This document shows, piece by piece, positions 11,463-23,800 of a stretch of 64,000 nucleotides of DNA (its first letter is position 1; each line of letters starts with the position of its first letter). The translations under genes and the position numbers were made by a program. The notes beneath the pieces were generated by a model, which was not told the DNA's origin, did not search any database, and saw nothing but the letters and a program-made list of their open reading frames with translations. The DNA lies in the NCBI RefSeq assembly GCF_036669915.1, contig NC_089313.1:16321075-16385074 (forward strand). The letters are read 5' to 3'. This DNA comes from Pocillopora verrucosa (Eukaryota; Cnidaria; Anthozoa; Scleractinia; Pocilloporidae).

Positions 11463-11780
11463 ATTGACTCCCGTGAGTGTCGCGATGGAAGTACCAACCT
11501 TCAATTTGGCGTGGTCACTCAGCATAGGGAAGAAACCGGAAGTAAATCGCAAACAGAGAGCCAATCAACGGCTTTCTTCTAAAAATAGTTGCAGGAAATG
11601 TAACCAACAATTTTCACTCGCGCTCTGGCTTGGAGTGAATCTTCACCCACGGGTTTCTTCCCTTTATTCCTATATTAGTCCCTGTCTCCTGGTGGATTCT
11701 CCGGCATAGATCAAATTGAATGAAATTTGCCTTGGTCTGAAAATAGGAAAGTCTATCTGGCTTTGCTCTCAGACAGCGAG
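11463..11780. promoter_or_regulatory. Shared divergent promoter of VPS29 and SUDS3
   Basis: The two start codons face away from each other across 318 bases. The gap contains an ETS-type CCGGAAGT (11536-11543) and a CCAAT box (11561-11565), both typical of TATA-less bidirectional housekeeping promoters. No TATA box was seen. Shared use is inferred from spacing. Confidence 0.65.
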
Positions 11781-14700
11781 ATGCCCAAGTTGAAAGGAGT
11801 CGAAGGCACAAAATCCCACAAGAAAATGCGAAGAAAAAGGTCCACTGCGAGTACTGTCAAAGGAAAAAGAAAACTTGGAGGCAAGGGTAAAAAGGTAACT
11901 AACTATTGCAGTTTTCACGTAAGATTTAGTTTGCGTTGACCGAACGACCGGCATGATTTTCTTCTTTTTGAAGATCTTTGCGTGGGACGAAATAGTTCAT
12001 GTTGTCTTCCTTCTTCCCTTCTTCATAAATCCAGTGTAGTGCGCGATGAAAGTAAGGGTGCTTCTGTCATATTTACTTACGGTTTGAATTACATTGAAAT
12101 TTTCAAGGCTCTCAGAAAGTGCAGTATCACTTGTCTTTGGATAATACGCAATGGTTGAAATAATTTGCTTGGAAGTGTTACTACTCGCGTCGATCTTTTG
12201 TGTAGGTAGGAGGGTCTCGAGACTATAGTGTGCAGACAGTTTCTCGATATATATGTAAAATAAAACATAATTTTTTTTCGATGAAAAATCTTGTTGCGTC
12301 AGGCAGAGGATGAACATGTATTTGATATTTTATGTTGGAGATATTCAGAAGTCGTACTGTATGGCTTTGCCCAGTACTTGTCATGTCGATTTCAGACATC
12401 CATAGTTCTCTAGACCTTTCTGTTGGCTTTTGAACTTACAACTTCGAGTTGATTTCAATTAGGGGAACAAAGCCTTAACCGAAGATGTCAAATATTTGGA
12501 TCATATTTGTTCAGGGGTAATTTTTTCGGAGCGATTTTCGTTTCTTGGCGATCAAAAGTCAGCTGTGACTCTCTTATCTGCGCGCGTTTGCTGTTGCGTC
12601 GAAGGAGGACGCAAGATCGATCTTGAAGGAAACTTCTGGCCGGTACCCGTTTCTCAGGAGATAATTGAAAAAAGCTGCATAAAACAGTTTCTAAGGGATC
12701 GTACAAAAGATCGCTGAAATTTTCTATCAGTGACACATAGACAGAGTTTAGTGTATCGAGTTTTAAAAAAATTGTTTTTCTTTTGTAGCAGTCTGGAAGG
12801 AGCGTGAGCCCTCGGAGCGATTCATCAGAGGACAGCGTATTTAGCAATCAAGCCTGCGCACCACGGACTTCGGGAAGGATCAGAAAAATGGCGGCAGTGT
12901 TCAATCGAGAGGCGAGCTTTGATGACAATCGTTCTGATGTTTATGATGACGATGAAGATAGGGGATTTTTCCACATGAACGAATCAGATGAAGGTATAAT
13001 TTAGTTATTGAGAGTGCGACAATTTGTATGTCGAAAAATGGGTAGTTTGTTTTACTTGTGGAACTCAGCAGTGCATGCATGGATATGTTTACATGTTAAG
13101 TTGCAAAATATGTAGGGTGTAATGTTTCATACATTATAGTCAACAGACTCTTGATTTGCATTGTTTGATAGTAGATTCATTTTGAGTATTAGTGGGTACA
13201 GTTTTTCATTGCTCTCAGGGCTAGCTAAGGTGCCTGCATGAAATTTTGGATACTTGTGCATGTATGTGAGCTCCAGGTATTTTTTTTTTTTAGATATGCC
13301 AATTAACCCAAAAACACTTAAGATTCATACAGTTAAGAAAGGAGTTCCCTCTCTATGTTTTGACTGTATGAGAGATTGGGTTCTATGGCAATGGTTAACA
13401 AAAAAATGTTTGATTAAATATTTGCAATTGGTTTATGGGCTTTGATCAATCAAGATATTTTTTTATCATTGATAAGACTTTGATAATATTCTTTTTAAAG
13501 CCAGACAGTGTGAATTTATTTATTCAGCAATAAATCCCTGATATACTGTATGCTAGAGAGAATTGAAAATTTGAAGCTGAGAAATCCATTTTTGTAATGT
13601 TGAATAGTATGTTGTACCCATGCTACAAGGTACATGTATGATTAAAAATGTTATCTAAATTGAACTTTAGATACAGAAGATGCAAGTGAAACTGATATGG
13701 CAAAGCTTGAAGAGGAGTTTACAGAAATGAAAGAACAGTAAGTATTCCTTCCCACTTGATAAAAAGTTAGAGAAATTGCTTATGGACAACTTGTCTTACC
13801 TAATCCACCATAGATAGAGCTGACATGTAATCTAGACAATCACAGTATTTTTCACGAGATGTGCTCATTAGATTTAAAAATGCTAATTTATGGGTTTATT
13901 TATATTTCAGAATGTACCAAGAAAAGTTACAGGATTTTAAACAACAGCTACAGAATTTGAACAGTGGTAAGAAGATGAGTGCTGCTATTAAATTTGCTTT
14001 TGAACTCAAAATTAAAATGGATTTTCACTGCTAAGTGTAGTTGACTTAACCCTTCACCCTTCACCCTTTATGGAAGTGAGAAACTGTCTTTGAAATGATA
14101 GAGCGATTTTCACTATTTCTCAGGTAAACATTCTGACTACACTAAGAGGCTGAATAAACTTGATTTAGTTAGAACAGAGAGACTTCTCATTGCAGGTAAA
14201 GTATTAAAAGAATTTCTTTTAATTTTCAGCTTTGTTTACTAGTTGTCATTAGTAACATTATTATACATGTGCATTACAATACAAGGTTGGATTACATTTT
14301 ATTACAAACATTAATGTTTTTGTTTGATTCTATTCTTGTTTCTCTTGAATTTTCAGACATCTGTAGGAAGTATGAGGTATGTACTGGATATAGATATTAT
14401 TCCATGGAAAGTATACGCAAACGATTTTTATTCATTTGTTTTGATGCATCAAAAAATTCACCTGTTTGCTTCACTCAGTCAGTCGTTTTTTTGACATCAC
14501 AACTGATGAATAAAAATTTTCAAGCACTTTCCATAGTATGATGTTTTTATTTCATATGTACTGAGATTTACACAGTAAAGCACAAAGCAAACTATTGTGG
14601 AAATACATTGTTTCAATCAGAGATAAAACTTTACAATTTAAGTGTCAGTAAGTATGAAATCAATTAGGGTTATCAACTAAAGGTGGCATCTAGGGATCAA

Positions 14701-17700
14701 TTGTTTCCTTCTTCAGAATTAAGAACTTTTCTCTTCATCTTGTCTTTGTATGCCACTATTGTTTACTTCAAGTAAGGCATCAGCTTTCTTCAAATCATGT
14801 TTAAACTCTGAACTGCTTGCTTTAATTTATTTACTCCATAGTTATCAACTAGTTTCTATTCAATTCACAAATGATATACCTTGTATACCCACATTTTAAA
14901 ACTATGTAAAGAAAGTAAAATTTACTTGTTCAGTGCTTTCTGATTTCACATATATATTTGATTGTTGTCAGGATTTTACATAAAACGCCTTTTTCCTTTG
15001 CTTTTGGTCTATATAAAATGAAGCCCAGCCTTATTTGTTTGTAACAGTGATATTCTTGCATTCTTCACAAAGATTGAGCTTGTTGAGAAGGAATATGTCC
15101 GTGAACAGAAAGCAGCACAAGAGGAGTATGAGGTAAGGGCTGCCTCTCAGTTATGGGGATGTTTTATTCTGTTTTTGTGTGATTATTTTGTAATTCTATT
15201 TATTTTTTATTCCTTTCACAAATATCTTTTGTACAGCATTATGATCTTTCACAACTAGAACACTACCCTATATCATTCATATAACTTACTTAAACTACTC
15301 TATGTAAAAATATGTTTACCAGTAGATTTAGCAACAATATAACAATAAAACTTAATGCATAAAAATATCTAACAACAAACAGTTCAAAATAACTAAAATG
15401 AAACATGCATGATTCTCTGTTATTCAGAGTTTCGTGCTTACACACTCGTCAGACAGATTTAATCTGAGCACTTTCCTACAGCATTTGGTACAATTTCCCA
15501 CAATTAACAACAAACATGTATATGCAAATTTTAAAAATAGTCATCTATGGTATGTTGGTCTGATTTAATCCCAAATTCTCCAAAACCTAGTTGAAGACAT
15601 GTGTTTAACTTTTAGTAACGAAAATTAACATGGCTACAGAGTTTTGATTAAGGGTTTTGCTGTTGTGGTTTAAAGATAAGCCATTTGTTTGTATTTTTCT
15701 CCGTTGTTTAATTAGCAAAAGAAAGTTGAACTCAAAGAGACACTCCTAAATGAACTACAAGAGAAGAAAAAGGTGATAGAGACAGAGAGGTCATCCATGG
15801 AGCTCACCGGAGGTTAGTTAAATAAAGGTATTTTTTCAAAAGGAATCAACGCAGAATAACACATTATTTGGGGTAGACAAAAATTCCAAAGCATTTTGCA
15901 GTAACAGAAAGAAGCTCAGATCAATATCTGTATCTGGGCAACTGCCCACCTACCCCTCCCCTAACCCAAAATTAACCCTGACTTGTTATCAATTGACTGT
16001 TGTTGAGTTAGAGAAGGGGTAGGTGGGCAGTTGTCCAGATACTGATATTGATCCAGAAGCTCTGCATCAATTAAAGTAACCAAAAAGTCACAGCTCGTGA
16101 GCTTTCATTTCATTGGAGTTTCCACATTACAGGGTTTTCAATGAGTAGTTAGTTTTGCTGTCAATCTCTGGTTTTTGTAGCATCCTTTATTGAAAAAAAA
16201 AAAGGTTATCTGTGATAAAACAGTTGCCAGCCACGAATAATAGTTGGCTCATGGTGATTTCAACCAGCAATAATCTACCTGTACATTTTATCAAAAATTT
16301 TTTCTTCTGATTTAAATGTTGCCTAGAAGCAAATTGTTTAGGGGAGTAATGCTAAATGACTGACAATTCTCCTATTTTGATAGATTCAGTGGAAGTGAAA
16401 CCTGCTGTTACACGAAAACTGAGAAGAAGACCAAATGACCCATTACCTGCTCCTGAAAAAAGAAGAAAGACTTCTCATATCCTTACGAATTCATTGCCCT
16501 ACAATTCAATTATTGAAGATTTTGTTATTTTGTTACTAGGTACAAAAAATTTGTCAGCATATGATAAGTGCTGTTGATATGAACAGACAGTGAGAGAGAA
16601 GGGATCACTTTGCCAGGTCATGTGTAGCCATTTCAAATTGGAGAATTCTGGGGTTGTTAGGTAGAACTCTGTAGTCTTAACCTCCTAACCCCTTGGAATG
16701 ATTAGCATCTTGTCTCTCCCCAGGATCTTACCCCTGAATCAAACATTAAGGTTATGAGAATATAGGAAATGGTCACCAAGTAAAGAGGGTCTTGATGATT
16801 GTACAAATCCTCTTCAGTGCCATAGGAAAATTTTTGTGACTAGCATGGAGAATTTCATAGAAAAGGTTGGGTTATTCATTGTGGTGAATGACGATAAAAG
16901 CAAAGTTTTTCTTGTTTGTCTCACGTGACTACATCGTGACACAAACAAAAAAAAACTTAGCTTTTATTTTTATAGTATGGAGAATATACATATTGATGTT
17001 CGGGTGTAAAAAGTTAAAGCTTGATTTACTTTCTATTCTGATTGGGAACATATTTTTCTGTTTCTCATCACTCTTCTCCTGCCTATGCATTTCTCCATCA
17101 TTAAAAACTCTGTTTGTTTCTGTTTGACCTGAGTTCTATGTTGTCTTGGCAATCTTAACCAACCTCACCCCAGATAAACTACATGCTTGATGAAGAAGAT
17201 ATCATGGAAGACTTAAAAGCCCTCAACAAGTTGGTCTCTCTTCCAGGAGAGGTGATGAAATGTTTTTGAGTGTGATGAAAGTATTGATTGATTATATGTC
17301 CCTTTTTGCTGTGCCTCCAAAAAGGACAGGAAAAAAAGGTCATTTGTGATTGCTTAAAAGGATGTTTCAAAAGGATGTGTTAAGTTATTCTTAGTTTAGT
17401 GATGATTTATAACTGTGAATAACCCTTTTTTTTATTCGAAAAAAAAAATTGTGATCTTGTAGTGAATAAACTGTTTAATCATTATTTGCACATAGGTGAA
17501 ATTTATGGTGGTATTTACAAACTTTGATGATCTCTAATGCTGTATTTTAGGTGTCATCATCACAAGGCCAGTCACAGAATAAAACAGGATCAAGCCGTCT
17601 TAAAACATCCTCAGGTATCTTAATGAAATTATTTCTCACAAGCAGCACATGTATAATACAGCTTGCTCACCAAGGAGAAGTTATCCTTTTAGTAAAAGAC

Positions 17701-18846
17701 ACAATTTTCATTATTTATTAGACCAAACTGCTTCTCAGGCTCATAGTGGGAGGCCTTATAGTGTCTACAACTCATGTGATATATACTTAATCTTCTTGTA
17801 AAATATCTCAGGAAACGGCTCACATTCAGAAATCTCATACCCAGTTGAGGTCCGCTCTGAGGATGGAAGGCTCTTATATGACAAAAAATGGTAATAGCAT
17901 GTCTTGTGAAATCAATGTGCAGTTTATTGTTATAGCTCAGCATAAGTCTTAAGGAACTGCCCTAGGATAATTTTAATTGGTGAAGGCTTGTTACCTTCAA
18001 GGAGGATTTAAAAAATGTAATTTGAGCACCATGCGTAAAAACTTGTGTAGATGGTGCAGCTGATTGCTTATTGCAGTATTTTTAGCTTGAGTGCTCTTCT
18101 GTAAAGGAGTATTGTAATAGATCTCTTGACTTTGGTTCTCCATCGTTATTAGGTTCCATAAAGGGTGTGGTATTGTTGTAGAAACAAGAGAGAATGGAAG
18201 ATATAGGTGAGATTTCTTACAGTTGTTGACCATGGCACCTGCAGAATTAATTGTTGTTGTTGTTACCTTTTTAAAAAAACAAATTTATCATCATTATTAA
18301 GTTGCAAAAAGTTTCTTTTCTATTTTAGTCATTGAAACATTTTCTTTTCTTTCAGTGGATCCCTTCATTCTATTGGCCAGTCAGAGGTGAGATTACCTAC
18401 ATTTTTGACACTAATCAAATTTGAAAGATCTCATTTAGTTAATTTAATATGCAATGCTAATCTTGAAGGCAACACTTCTCATTCCAAACTTTCTTTTGGA
18501 CTTTAATTTTTTTAATTCATAGCTTATGGTGACGCCATGAGTATAAATCCTGTGTAAAAATGTGAGGTATCATGATTGAAATACAGCATTGCCTGCACAA
18601 CTTAAGTAATCCTAATATCAAGTCTCGTCTTACCTCCTTTAATACATTTGTCATACAAAATTACATATTGAATATTTATTTTTTTTCACATTATTTTAGA
18701 TATGGATCAAGAAAACTGATAACACAAAAGTGCGAATTTACATTTCCTCACTGATGAAAGGGAAATTCCATCTCAAGAAGAAAAATTCCAGCAGCAGCAA
18801 TAATAGCATGAATTCTGGTCCTTCAGTGAATCACTCCAGTACATAA
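11781..18846 (+). CDS. SUDS3: SDS3-like subunit of the SIN3 histone deacetylase corepressor complex
   Basis: SUDS3 bridges SIN3 and HDAC1/2 in the nucleus. Fifteen exons close in phase: 11781-11894, 12792-12993, 13671-13737, 13911-13966, 14124-14195, 14357-14376, 15073-15132, 15716-15812, 16384-16476, 17169-17251, 17551-17614, 17812-17890, 18153-18206, 18356-18386, 18700-18846; 412 residues (human 328). Conserved blocks: [23 protein letters not shown], a central coiled coil with [57 protein letters not shown], and a C-terminal Tudor-like end ([30 protein letters not shown]). The extra length is mostly a lysine-rich N-terminus. An in-frame ATG at 12888 (residue 71, AAAAATGGCGG context) would give 342 residues, close to human, so the start is uncertain. 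The exon 2 acceptor is a NAGNAG (12788 or 12791). Intron 9 is AT-AC. Confidence 0.94.
15919..16053. repeat. Short hairpin MITE in SUDS3 intron 8
   Basis: Arms are inverted: left GATCAATATCTGTATCTGGG then CAACTGCCCACCTACCCCTC; right GGGGTAGGTGGGCAGTTGTC then CAGATACTGATATTGATC. A roughly 45-base loop lies between them. Non-coding, foldback type. Confidence 0.8.
16685..17017. repeat. Family B copy split by an insertion
   Basis: Left part 16685-16850 (ATGATTAGCATCTTGTCTCT) and right part from about 16975 (GGAGAATATACATATTGATG, then GTGTAAAAAGTTAA). Lies inside the SUDS3 U12 intron. Confidence 0.65.
16845..16976. mobile_element. Small hairpin insertion inside a family B repeat copy within the U12 intron
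   Basis: A family B copy (16685-17017) is split. The inserted part contains an imperfect inverted repeat, AAAAGCAAAGTTTTTCTTGT against ACAAAAAAAAACTTAGCTTT, and GTATGGAGAAT-like sequence occurs on both sides (about 16853 and 16974), resembling a duplicated target. Confidence 0.45.
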
Positions 18847-18945
18847 CATTCATTCTGAGGACATTTAGGGTCATTTATATCAACAATTACTTTTAATAAT
18901 TGATGCCCCAGTCCATAACTCTTAATTGGTAATGTTTTCTTTGTT

Positions 18946-18951
18946 AATAAA
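18946..18951 (+). terminator. Poly(A) signal of SUDS3
   Basis: AATAAA 100 bases after the SUDS3 stop codon, within TTGTTAATAAAGTG. This is the expected distance for a short 3' UTR. Confidence 0.65.
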
Positions 18952-19278
18952 GTGACACCAGATAAACTTTCCATGCATATGGAGCAGCACTAAGAAAGAT
19001 TGAACTAACCAAAAATGTTAAAACTGGGAACATTTTCAGAGTTTATCATGCAAGGGGTCATAAAAGTTTTGTTTCAGAAATCCAATTTCTTTGGCAAAAA
19101 TTTGCAGTCAAAAAAGTCTATAAGAGATCTACTTGTGTACATTATACCTGGTAACAGAGGTGCTGTTTGTGAAGGTCACAGATATTTATTTGTAAACTTT
19201 GTCGATATAGATTAGAGAGGGAATTGTCTCCACTGGAATCTGTAGATGTCGCACTGTGTGTACCCTTGCTGGGAGTGT

Positions 19279-19460
19279 TCAGTTTTTATCACACTTTATA
19301 TCCAATCCTTCTTTGGCTCTTGTAAATTCCCTGAATTAGAGTAAATCTCTCTAAGTTCATTACCCAGTTGTCAGTTTATCACACTTTATATCCAATCCTT
19401 CTTTGGCTCTAGTAAATTCTCTGAATTAGCATAAATCTCTCTAATTTCATTACCCAGTTG
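19279..19460. repeat. ~91-base tandem duplication downstream of SUDS3
   Basis: Units 19279-19370 and 19371-19460 share TATCACACTTTATATCCAAT, CCTTCTTTGGCTCT, and end in CATTACCCAGTTG. They differ at only a few bases. The flanking gap between SUDS3 and the FET gene also holds family A (19853-20060) and family B (20175-20384) copies and no gene. Confidence 0.85.
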
Positions 19461-19852
19461 CCTATCATTTCGGTATAAGTTTTGTGGTTCCTTGTAACTT
19501 TAGGAAACATTGCAAACAGAACAAAAGGAAAAAATTAACCTCTAGAGGTTCTTCTATCAGCTGTGTTGAAAATAATTTTCTCCCAGTGTAATTTCTCTCG
19601 TTTCCTGATAATCAAGGTCAACATGCATATATATTTACTCAGTCAGAGAATGTCATTGCTGTAAATAGTAACATTCAACCATGTATTAAAAACTTTGAAA
19701 CAATCATTGTTACAATGAGCTGTGTGACATTTAAATTTTCATTGTACAATCAACATTCACATGTGGAAGATTATTTAGTTTATCTCTGTTCCATACAAAC
19801 CCAAATTCTCTGCAGGCATGGCTCATCCTCACTGAAGTGAAGAAAAGCACGT

Positions 19853-20060
19853 AACCCTTCAACTCCCATGAGTGACCAAGACAATTTCTTCTCACAATAA
19901 TAATACAATATCAAGTAGACAAGTGATGAGAATATAGAAAAATATCAGTGAGGGAATTATAAGTTGATCCAACACCAAATTCTTCAAACTAACATCACAA
20001 GAACTGTATGGGAGAAATAAAAGCGAATTACTTATGAGATCTTGGAAGTTAAAGGGTTAA
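19853..20060. repeat. Family A copy
   Basis: Starts AACCCTTCAACTCCCATGAG and ends GATCTTGGAAGTTAAAGGGT. Confidence 0.8.
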
Positions 20061-20174
20061 AATTATACAATGTAGAGTTGTGCAGACAAACCAGAGTGGA
20101 ATAAACTGCAAACATCTATACCGTGTTTTAAATACTGGGGATAACATACTGAATTCCATACATCACATACGAGT

Positions 20175-20384
20175 TAACCCTTTAAACCTGAAGGGTGATT
20201 AGCATCTAATTTCTCCCTACAGTATCAAACCTGAATCACACATTAAAGTCATGAGAGTAGAGGAAATGATCACCGACGAAAGAAGCTTTCAATTGGTAAA
20301 CAAATTCTCCTTGTCAGCACCTAACAAAATGTATAAGAACAGTATGGAGAATATGCATACTGATGTTGGAGTGTAAAGGGTTAA
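20175..20384. repeat. Family B copy
   Basis: Starts AACCCTTTAAACCTGAAGGG; ends TGTTGGAGTGTAAAGGGTTA. Confidence 0.8.
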
Positions 20385-20648
20385 TATCAGTAAAAGGGTA
20401 AGGGCTAAAAATTACAGGAAGGTTCGAGGTGCTTTTGAAATGAACAAACTGAAATTTTACATCTTATTTTTTATCAGTTTAGAGTTTCAGCTGAAGTTTT
20501 TATGAATAATTTTGGTTACTCTTTTAGTGAGGCATATTTCAGTCCAAAAAATAAAGAGACAACTTTTGAATTGTATGATTATCTGTAACGTATTCAGTTA
20601 AACGTAGCCTGACATATGAATAGCTCTAAGAACAGTTCAGCAAACAAC

Positions 20649-20654
20649 TTTATT
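20649..20654 (-). terminator. Candidate poly(A) signal of the FET gene
   Basis: AATAAA on the minus strand about 160 bases after the FET stop codon. Confidence 0.5.
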
Positions 20655-20814
20655 TCAACTACATGATCTTACAGAACATCTCCATTTAAAACAAATAATT
20701 TACAAACAACGTCAACAGGGGCAGTGCACTAAGTTTTCTATGAGAAAGTTCATGTTTGATGACATGATGTGAGCTTCTACAAGCTCCACTTGTAGATGTT
20801 TTATGGCAACTTGA

Positions 20815-23800
20815 TCAATATGGTCTGTCTCTTCGCTCTTGCCTCATCCCTTGTCTGCAAATGGCAAAAAGACAAAACAAAAAAGCCCAATTAATGTAAT
20901 TTCCACAGAAAACGTGTTTGTGTATCTGTAGTTTTTATCTCTTAAATCAGACATGAAGTATATGAGGAACTGAAAACATCTCCAAATCACACTTCAACCA
21001 AAAAACATTCCTTGATTTTCCATTAGTAATTCCTATGTGAGGAAAAAATGGGCCCCCACTTTTGCATTTCACAACACAGCCTACTGGTAGCTGCCAAGCA
21101 ATTTCTTATTTTTAATTCGCTCCTAACCTATCAAAAACAAGCTGTTGTTATCATAATAAAACTCTTTGATAAAGTTTATGGTTATCTTACTCTCTAAGTA
21201 AAACATCACTAAAGTACTATTCCACAAAGACTCATAAAATTTTATTTTTCAACTCGCATCCTGATTTCTTCTTACAATAGCACCCTTGAACCACACATTA
21301 AGGTCACAAGGATAAAGGAATTGAACACAATTTCTGAGGCTTTTAATTTTTTTCCTTATATCAGCAGCATGGAAAATGTTTAGTGAACAGTATGGATAAT
21401 ATGGGTATTAAAGGTGAAATTTGTTTTTCAAACTACACTCAGCATTTTACCTGTCATAACCACCTCTTCCACCTCCACCTCTCCTGTCACCACGCCCTCC
21501 ACCTCTGCCTCCACCTCTACCTCCCCCCCAACCTCCTCTTCCACCTCCCCCACTTCTTCCACCATATCCACCACCACCTGGAGCAAAAGACAAGGAAGTT
21601 AACACCAGATAATACTGGAACTGTTACTGTGACAATTTATCATCTGTAAAAAGATAGGCAAAGGGTCCACAAAAATAGACAAACATTAAAAATAATTACC
21701 ATCCCCACCACCATCGCCAGATCTTGGTGTTTGGCATCGATTGCAGGTGTCCCTCCTGGCAAAATTCATGTTTCCACACCTGTCCACAAAAAAACAAAAC
21801 AAAACAAAAATATTTTAAAAAACTAAAAAAAGAAAGCCACTAAGGATCTATTAATAACCTCTTAAATAGCTTTCTAACATATAGCATTCCAAGATGAATT
21901 TACTAGTATAAAAGGTCAGATTCCATGATTGTGAATTTGTACAAGATACAAGGTTAGCCACTTATCTATTAATACACCAACCAGATGCAAGATAAAACTT
22001 AAACATATGTCTGAATTTAAATTACTAATTAGCCAGTGCCCACTGACACTTAACACCATGAACCAATGACTCTTTTTATAATATTAAGGCATGGACCACT
22101 CGTCTTGAAAATGCAATTCATGTAAAACACTCCACTTACGATGGGCAGTCCCAGTCCCCAGCACGAGCTTCCATTCCTCCGCCACCACCACCACCACCAC
22201 GATGGTCATCTCGACCACCCCTTCTGTCACCACCACCCCCACGTCCACCACGAGGACCTGCATAGAGAAGGGGTCAACTTACTTAAAAAATTTTGCTTTA
22301 TTATTCTAAAAGTGGCTTTGGGTCTTCAGGAACAGAAGCAATAGTAAATGTAATCTGTGCCAAGTTGACAACTAACATCTGTTTTCACTACAGCACTAAC
22401 ATGAGGGGGGGGTTGATTTTTTTTTCAGAAACCAAAGTTATCCCATGATCAATCAGAACAAAGAACTCAAACCATAAATAAGTCATTGCTTGAAACAGGA
22501 AAAAACTAGTTATCAGTTTGCAACTGATTGATTGGTTGGGAGAGAAGTGCAAGTTTTCTGGACCAATCAGAAAGCAAAGGTAATGAAATACAACCCAATC
22601 CAGTATCATTTACTACACACAATTGAAAACTTTTCAAATAACAACCACAGCTTGATTACAACAACCCCACACTAAATAAATGACAAAATGATAATAAAAA
22701 AGGTCACACCTCGTCCTCCACCACCTCTTCCACCAAAGCCTCCTCTGGGTACTCTCTTCTCAGCAAATTCAACCTTGATTGTCTGTCCAAAAAACTCTTT
22801 ACCTGAAGAGATAATATGAACAATAAATTAATCTTAACATCTTGATTTCCACTGAAACACACTCCAGACAGCCACCTCCTTTGAATCAATTCATTGCATC
22901 ACTGTATTTTCTTAAATCTTTAGAATCCCTTTTCTATGAACCAAGATTCTGTTCCACAAGATAATGTTTTTGCAAGTTTTTACAAACTAATTTTCCTTAC
23001 ATATTGAAAGGAAAATAACTTTAAAGAAATCACTTCACTACTGGAGGATGAATAAAAGACAGAGAAAATAAAAGCTACCGGTAACTAAAATAAGTTAACA
23101 AGATTATGCTTCATGTCACAGACAAGCTCTACACAAAAAGGAAAGCTGTCATTTATTAACGCTTAGAGTAAGCAGTAATACTGCTTAATAATTCATTAAG
23201 ATCATGAGAATAAAGAAAATGATCACCACACTAAGAAGCTTTGATTGGGAAATAAATTCTCCTTGTTGGTGCCAAAGGAAATGTGAAGAGAAGAGTTTGG
23301 AGAATATGGATACTGATGTTAGAGTGTGAAAGATTAATTACAGCAAGTCAATCTTTCATGATATCATGCACAGCAAGGATGCTCATTGCATTACAATAAA
23401 ATGACATCCATAATATCACAACTAGCTTTATTAGTAATTCAATTTACCATTGAACCAAGTGATAGCAGCATCAGCTGTTGGCGGATCATCATAAGTAACA
23501 GTAGCTTCCCCCTAGGGTAAACAAAAATATTTTATATTATTTTAAAACCAATAACAATCTGAACTCACTACATGCACTCTCCACAAAACAACACAAGACC
23601 ACAAGTGTGATGAAGACTTAGTTTTTACCTTTGAAGTCCCGTCCGGAAGTTTGTAAATCCAGATTTTAGGGTTGCCTGTCTTTTTGTCAATCTAAGACAA
23701 ACATTTTAAATGGAGGTTGTTTAAGAGCATAATGAAAACTCAACTGCAAACCTAGACAGTGTAAACTAAACTTATACAATCCTATCAGTATAAATCTACT

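Larger units (their letters stand above)
16477..17168 (+). other. U12-type AT-AC intron in SUDS3
   Basis: The intron starts ATATCCTTAC (U12 AT-AC 5' consensus) and ends CCTCAC, with branch-like TCTTAAC at 17153-17159 about 10 bases before the end. With these ends the codons join as TCT CCC CAG ATA AAC TAC, giving S-P-Q-I-N-Y, which aligns with the P-A-Q-L-N-Y of human SUDS3. The nearby alternative AG at 17172-17173 would shift the frame and hit TGA within a few codons. No GT donor gives the correct frame and residues. Confidence 0.88.

Noticed and set aside
12496..12847. Frames on both strands in SUDS3 intron 1
   Set aside because: They overlap each other in an intron and show no conserved motif.
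17551..17890. Possible third U12 intron in SUDS3 after 17614 (GTATCTTAAT donor)
   Set aside because: The donor lacks the ATCCTT core and no TTCCTTAAC-like branch site lies within the needed distance of the acceptor.
21383..21649. Plus-strand frames rich in His, Leu, Ser and Thr
   Set aside because: They are the complement of the Gly/Arg-rich FET exon 12; composition is explained by the RGG codons on the minus strand.
22141..22344. Plus-strand frame with a His run
   Set aside because: Complement of the FET RGG exon at 22140-22257; not a gene.
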